A stretch of DNA of 64,000 nucleotides from NCBI GenBank assembly GCA_041395325.1, contig JAWLAT010000004.1, positions 124,001 to 188,000 of the forward strand, given 5' to 3'. The stretch comes from JAWLAT01 sp041395325. Its GTDB lineage: Bacteria; Pseudomonadota; Gammaproteobacteria; Xanthomonadales; SZUA-5. The number at the start of each line of letters is the position of its first letter. The first letter of the stretch is position 1. The notes beneath the pieces were generated by a model, which ran no database searches, had not been told where the DNA came from, and saw nothing but the letters and a program-made list of their open reading frames with translations. The position numbers were made by a program, and so were the translations under genes. Positions 60,187-64,000 of this stretch are shown in pieces.

Positions 60187-60773
60187 GTTGTTCTCCAACC
60201 TCGTCGTTGCAAGGCCTGCAGCAGCCGTTGGCGCGCATTGAAAATCACGCGATCGAACTGGCGACTGGCCAGGTCGAATTCCTCGCACAACTCGTTCTTG
60301 TCGCGTTGATGCAGGTAGTACTGGCGAATCAGCTCGCGGTCGCGGGGTTGCGACAGCTGCTCAATGGCTTCTTCAATGGCTTCGGTCACCCGTACGCGAT
60401 CAAGGAACTTGTCGGGCGGCAAGGGGGGCGTCGGCTTGACCTGATCCATGCCCTTGTCCATCAGGGCTTCGCGTCGGCTGTCTCGGCGTCGATCGCCGAT
60501 CAGCATGTTGACGAGGGTGTTGCGCGCATAGGTCGCGATCGCGTCAAAAGCGAGGTGTTCCTCACCGCGCAAGCGCTCGATGACCGTCATGACCGCCTCC
60601 TGGGCCAGGTCGTCGGCCTCGTGCGGATCGATGCGTCGGGCCCGGCACATGATCCGCAGTGGTTCCTGCAACTTGCGGGCAAGCTGATCCTCTGCGCCAG
60701 CCACACGGTGTCGCACACCGTAGGCCAGCTGCCCCAGCTCAGTCCTGATCTCCAATCCCTTCGGCGCGTCCAT
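60183..60773 (-). CDS. ECF-type RNA polymerase sigma factor
   Basis: 196 residues. Region 2 is PHEADDLAQEAVMTVIERL with AFDAIATYARNTLVNMLIGD; region 4 is AIEQLSQPRDRELIRQYYLH and NELCEEFDLASRQFDRVIF. No separate C-terminal domain. It would direct transcription of its own regulon, perhaps including the operon that ends in its own gene. It is followed by the anti-sigma factor (4-base overlap) and lies after two unknown genes and a CHAT protease gene on the same strand. Confidence 0.88.
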   Translation of the reverse strand: MDAPKGLEIRTELGQLAYGVRHRVAGAEDQLARKLQEPLRIMCRARRIDPHEADDLAQEAVMTVIERLRGEEHLAFDAIATYARNTLVNMLIGDRRRDSRREALMDKGMDQVKPTPPLPPDKFLDRVRVTEAIEEAIEQLSQPRDRELIRQYYLHQRDKNELCEEFDLASRQFDRVIFNARQRLLQALQRRGWRTT

Positions 60774-60888
60774 GGCTGCCCGATCCGTCGCGATCCGCTC
60801 CGCAGTGTAGCGGCATCCGCGGGCGCACTGATTCGGTCATGCGCTGGAAAATCAAACGCATCGCGTCGATTCGGCACGAGTGTGACCT

Positions 60889-61920
60889 TCAGCACGAGGC
60901 ACCCATGGGCCGGAAGCGGCCAGGCAGGAGGAACTCGTAGATGTTGGCGGCATAGGCCTGCCAGTGCCGGAAGGGTTCGCGCTGTGGCCCCGCCGGGAGC
61001 TGGGACATGTCGTAGAGATTCAGGTCCAGCCAGTGATGAAAGGTGGAGTCGACGACAATTCGACCGTGACCCAGGGACGCCGGCGGGTCGTAGGTCCGTA
61101 CGATGGGCACCGCCCGTGGATCGCCGAAGCGATGGCCTTGTCGCGGCGACTGCCAGGCCATGGCCCAGGCCACGGTTTGGATGCAATCCGGGTCGATGCC
61201 GGCGAAGTCCGTCATCGGTGCCTCAACCGGCAGCAGCGACCCTTCGTGCGGGTGATCAGGCAACCAGGCGATGGTACTGGCCGGCTCCAGCCGCATGATC
61301 GGCCAGGCTGCCGGATTCTCCGGATCGACAAATACCGGTTTGAACTGGATGTCTTCCTCATTGCCGCGGTTGCGACGGTCCGCACGTTGATCCCCCGGCA
61401 GCGGATGCAGGGTGTCGATCGACCCAGGGCCATGTTGTGGGGCGTTGTCGCGGGTGGGATTGGCCTGTTCATTGCGCCAGCGACGCAATTGCCGCACACG
61501 AGCAATGTCGCCACACAATGCCCAACCGAGAGAATCGTGATCGCCCGTGGCAAATACGCCTGCACCGGCATTCATTCGTGCCTCGATGGCTCGCGCCAGC
61601 GCGGCGTTCGCCGCCGGATGCTCGCTAGATTGGCCAAACAGCCAGATCTGGTCGGCAGCCTGGACCCGGTCGAGTTGCTCAATGGCCGCTCGCGAAGTCA
61701 GGCAGCAAACGTGCGGCTGTGTGGGTCTGCCGCTGGGTGCAGAGAGACTGGCGAGCCAGTTGCGGGTGATATTCAGGCTCTCCGCAGCGATGAGGCCGTC
61801 GTGGATCAAGAGCACTTCGACATTGCAGCGCGGCCCAATCCCGGCCATTGGCTGGGATTGGGCTGCACCGGCCATGCCGGGATGCCATTGAAGTGGATTG
61901 GCAGTGGACATGGTCGACAC
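60889..61920 (-). CDS. Hypothetical protein in CHAT-sigma series
   Basis: 343 residues; family not recognised. No signal peptide. Alpha/beta layout: NVEVLLIHDGLIAAESLN and FATGDHDSLGWALCGDIARV, with an acid/His/Cys-rich centre; IARVRQLRRW and IVVDSTFHHWLDLNLYD near the end. The HDG/GDHD segments could bind metal or a nucleotide, and the overall order resembles glutamine-amidotransferase-like (ThuA-type) folds, but this is weak. Ten bases downstream of the gene for the 123-residue protein, so likely in the same operon. Confidence 0.7.
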   Translation of the reverse strand: MSTMSTANPLQWHPGMAGAAQSQPMAGIGPRCNVEVLLIHDGLIAAESLNITRNWLASLSAPSGRPTQPHVCCLTSRAAIEQLDRVQAADQIWLFGQSSEHPAANAALARAIEARMNAGAGVFATGDHDSLGWALCGDIARVRQLRRWRNEQANPTRDNAPQHGPGSIDTLHPLPGDQRADRRNRGNEEDIQFKPVFVDPENPAAWPIMRLEPASTIAWLPDHPHEGSLLPVEAPMTDFAGIDPDCIQTVAWAMAWQSPRQGHRFGDPRAVPIVRTYDPPASLGHGRIVVDSTFHHWLDLNLYDMSQLPAGPQREPFRHWQAYAANIYEFLLPGRFRPMGASC

Positions 61921-61929
61921 GGTGTCAGC

Positions 61930-62301
61930 TCAAGGACGGCCGCCGTTGCCGCTCCACTCGCCACCGCTGTCCTCGCCGCCGGGCTTGCGGGTGACGATCA
62001 GGTTGAACTCGCACTCATCTCCGCTGTTGCTGGTTTCACGCAGCACGAGGGTGAAATGGCCGCGAACGCCGTGAAAGGCACTGGCCACCCAAACGTTTCC
62101 GGCACCGTCGGCAAAGGCATCGAAGATGATGTTCTCGCTGGCCAACAGTCCACTTCCGGTCACGCTGATTTGAATGCCCGCCGTGGTATTGGCCGGCACC
62201 GCATGCAATTGATCGCCAATTTCCACCAAAGGCGTGGGATTTCGGCCGTGGGTCATGCCGCCAGCCTGCACCGTGTAAATACCAGGATTGAAGAGACTCA
62301 T
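61930..62301 (-). CDS. Small hypothetical protein in CHAT-sigma series
   Basis: 123 residues; not recognised. Beta-rich, with LFNPGIYTVQAGGMTHGRN at the start, GIQISVTGSGLLASENI in the middle, and a Gly-rich tail EDSGGEWSGNGGRP. No signal peptide or membrane helix. The 242-base gap before it towards the CHAT gene has room for its own promoter. It could be a structural or substrate partner of the CHAT protease; this is speculation from position only. Confidence 0.65.
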   Translation of the reverse strand: MSLFNPGIYTVQAGGMTHGRNPTPLVEIGDQLHAVPANTTAGIQISVTGSGLLASENIIFDAFADGAGNVWVASAFHGVRGHFTLVLRETSNSGDECEFNLIVTRKPGGEDSGGEWSGNGGRP

Positions 62302-62542
62302 GACTAATACTCCCGAGCTTTAAAAAGGGAAGATGAACGCCACTCAATCGCCATAGCCGAGCCGGTTGAGTGGCGGAATCACCTTGCATCTCGCGTGGTG
62401 ATCACGCTAGCCCTTCATCCACGGCGATCTCGTGCGGGCTGTGCCATGAATTGCTGGTTCGGACAGCGCTGAAGTGTCACCAGCGGGCGAGATGTCCTAG
62501 CTGGTCTCGGAAGAATGTGTGACAGTGATCGCGAAAGGGCGG
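62302..62542. other. Spacer between the CHAT gene and the small hypothetical gene
   Basis: About 240 bases without a gene. Contains a 7-bp inverted repeat CACTCAA (62341-62347) / TTGAGTG (62366-62372). May hold a promoter for the three downstream minus-strand genes; none clear. Confidence 0.4.
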
Positions 62543-64000
62543 TCAGGGGACGATCAGTTGCCAGGGGGCGTAATGGCGCAGATTGGTGCCCTGGGTGCTG
62601 GCCAGTGCCTCGTCGAAGGCCGAGCGGATGTCCTTGGATTGCAGACGCTCGAACAGCACTCGCGTGAAGGCCGCGGCATCCCCGTCGTCAATGGGTTCGG
62701 TGGGTGCAACGACCGGCGCGCCGAAGTGCTGTGCGTAGGACAGTGCGAGACTGTAGCCGCTGCCAAAGGCATCGCTGCCGGCCCCTTCGCAGGCGCTGAG
62801 CACGATCAGGCGCGGCTGTATCCGAGTTTGCAGGCGAGTGGGATCCACCAACGGGCTGTTGGCGGTACTGCCGAAGGGCAGATCGGCGATGGCGCTGGCC
62901 ATGGGACGTGCCCGACTGACCCAGCCATGGCCGGCCACATGGATAATCTCCGCCTCGGGCAGCGCCAGATCCGTTTCGCCATCCAAGTTGACGGGCAGGA
63001 ATCGGGAACCCAGCAGCTTGGACAGGGCCGTTCGTTCGATACCGACGCCCGTCAGCTCCGGCGCGCTCTCTCCGGCGGGCAGGAGCGAGGCAACCCGCAG
63101 TGCGGGGCCAGGCGACCGCAGTTGTGACCTGGCCACCACGCCTGTGGTGCTGACCACCGGAGCCGATACCTTCAGCTTGGACACGGTTTGCCACAAGGCG
63201 GCCAGCGGGGCGTCGTGCAGCGCTTCGTCAGGCACGACGACAAATGGCAAGTCGGCATCGCGCAACCGGGCCGGGTACAACAGTCTGGCCAGTTCCTCAA
63301 AGGTCCAGGGGGACATCAGACCGTGGCTCACGCGCTCCCCCAGTACCTCACGGCCGGGCAGGGCTTCGACCCAGACCTCCTGCCGTTGCTGAACCAGCAG
63401 CAGACTGCGCTGCGTTCCCACCAGATAACGAACCACAACCGACGGTGAGCTTTGGTCGAGCGTGTTACTCGTGCCTGCCATGCCCGCTGCCGCTGGCCGC
63501 ATTCGTCCTTGTGCCTCGATATTGCTTTCCAGTGCCTCCAGTTCGGCAGTCAGCTCCGCCCGGATGGCCTCACTCAGATCGTCATTGGCCAGTGCGGAAA
63601 TCTTGTAGCGGTAGGCTTCCAGCAGATCAGCAGGCAAGAAGGCGTCTGCGGCGGGTTGCGACCAGCGCTCGAGCAGCGTGATCAATGCATGGAGCTGCTG
63701 CGGTTCGTCCGCGTGGGTCAGCGCCAACTCAATCGCGATGTCCTTCCAGGGCCGCTGGGCGATACGCAAACTGGCGGCCAGGTTGGGTGTCGGTACGCTG
63801 GCCAGCAGATGCTCCTGCGCATCAACGGCCAGACTCAGCTGCGTCAATGCCGCCGTGGCATCTGCACGTTGCAGTTCCGCATCGGCCTGGGCCAGTGCGG
63901 TCTGGTAAGCGCCGCGGTGATCGCGGACGGTCGCGAAGATGTTGGCGGCTTCGCTCAGCAGCGCAACGGATCCTGCAGCGTCGCCTTGCGACAGTTGCAG
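62543..64000 (-). CDS. TPR/CHAT-domain protease, N-terminus beyond the window
   Basis: About 485 residues visible; the frame is open to the window edge. The right part (beyond about 63500) is helical and TPR-like (ALLSEAANIFATVRDHRGAY). The CHAT caspase-fold domain has VVVPDEALHDAPLAALWQ, catalytic His in IIHVAGHGWVS and catalytic Cys in LIVLSACEGAGSD, and it ends HYAPWQLIVP. CHAT proteases cut specific protein partners, often in immune or regulatory systems. On the same strand follow two unknown genes, an ECF sigma factor and its anti-sigma factor, suggesting a regulated protease module. Confidence 0.88.
   Translation of the reverse strand: MQLSQGDAAGSVALLSEAANIFATVRDHRGAYQTALAQADAELQRADATAALTQLSLAVDAQEHLLASVPTPNLAASLRIAQRPWKDIAIELALTHADEPQQLHALITLLERWSQPAADAFLPADLLEAYRYKISALANDDLSEAIRAELTAELEALESNIEAQGRMRPAAAGMAGTSNTLDQSSPSVVVRYLVGTQRSLLLVQQRQEVWVEALPGREVLGERVSHGLMSPWTFEELARLLYPARLRDADLPFVVVPDEALHDAPLAALWQTVSKLKVSAPVVSTTGVVARSQLRSPGPALRVASLLPAGESAPELTGVGIERTALSKLLGSRFLPVNLDGETDLALPEAEIIHVAGHGWVSRARPMASAIADLPFGSTANSPLVDPTRLQTRIQPRLIVLSACEGAGSDAFGSGYSLALSYAQHFGAPVVAPTEPIDDGDAAAFTRVLFERLQSKDIRSAFDEALASTQGTNLRHYAPWQLIVP

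Noticed and set aside
1..64000. tRNA, rRNA or riboswitch
   Set aside because: No cloverleaf, rRNA-like stretch or known aptamer pattern was recognised on either strand by eye.

Overview
The window is about 64 kb of high-GC, gene-dense gammaproteobacterial DNA. Gene content points to the Lysobacterales/Xanthomonadales: an ADOP-type MacB permease, a pbpC/alpha-2-macroglobulin pair, LexA facing a YprA-type helicase, and secreted proteins ending in a Phe-x-x-Gly-Phe-Glu tail. This placement is inference. No rRNA, tRNA, CRISPR array or insertion-sequence transposase was seen.

Left part (1-15.7 kb): an exopolysaccharide locus (GT4 glycosyltransferase, GT2 glycosyltransferase, bi-domain oxidoreductase with a one-base frameshift, heparinase II/III-like enzyme) is interrupted by a TacAT-type toxin-antitoxin pair and, between 4.6 and 13.9 kb, by a lasso-peptide (RiPP) cluster that is visibly less GC-rich. 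The cluster runs: FkbM-methyltransferase remnant, nucleotidyltransferase, PqqD-like leader-binding protein, PRMT-like methyltransferase, B2 leader peptidase, HprK-like kinase, asparagine-synthetase-like cyclase, a 56-residue precursor overlapping the cyclase end, a terminator hairpin, a second HprK-like kinase, a sulfotransferase, and a second PRMT-like methyltransferase with a possible PqqD-like N-terminal domain. The combination of tailoring enzymes is the most novel thing in the window.

Central metabolism (15.7-22 kb): class I aminotransferase, malate dehydrogenase, LOG-type phosphoribohydrolase, then prpB, a 4HBT thioesterase and prpC for propionate degradation by the methylcitrate cycle.

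Middle (22-45.3 kb): a membrane protein and SpoIIE-type phosphatase; a secreted PA-domain metalloprotease with a small secreted partner; a three-gene MacAB-like export system; pbpC with a thioester alpha-2-macroglobulin; a DUF11-repeat autotransporter followed by a Sel1/caspase-fold protease; and a frameshifted beta-helix protein.

Right part (45.5-64 kb): lexA divergent from a MrfA/MrfB (YprA/YprB) repair pair with a GAAC-N7-GAAC operator candidate between them; a dicarboxylate symporter; a minus-strand group with a tetraether-synthase-like radical SAM enzyme and an Lgt-like membrane protein; dapB, a PagL-like deacylase, a glycerophosphodiesterase, a SpoIID-domain protein and a lysozyme-like protein; finally a minus-strand series of a TPR-CHAT protease (cut by the window edge), two unknown proteins, an ECF sigma factor and its probable anti-sigma factor.
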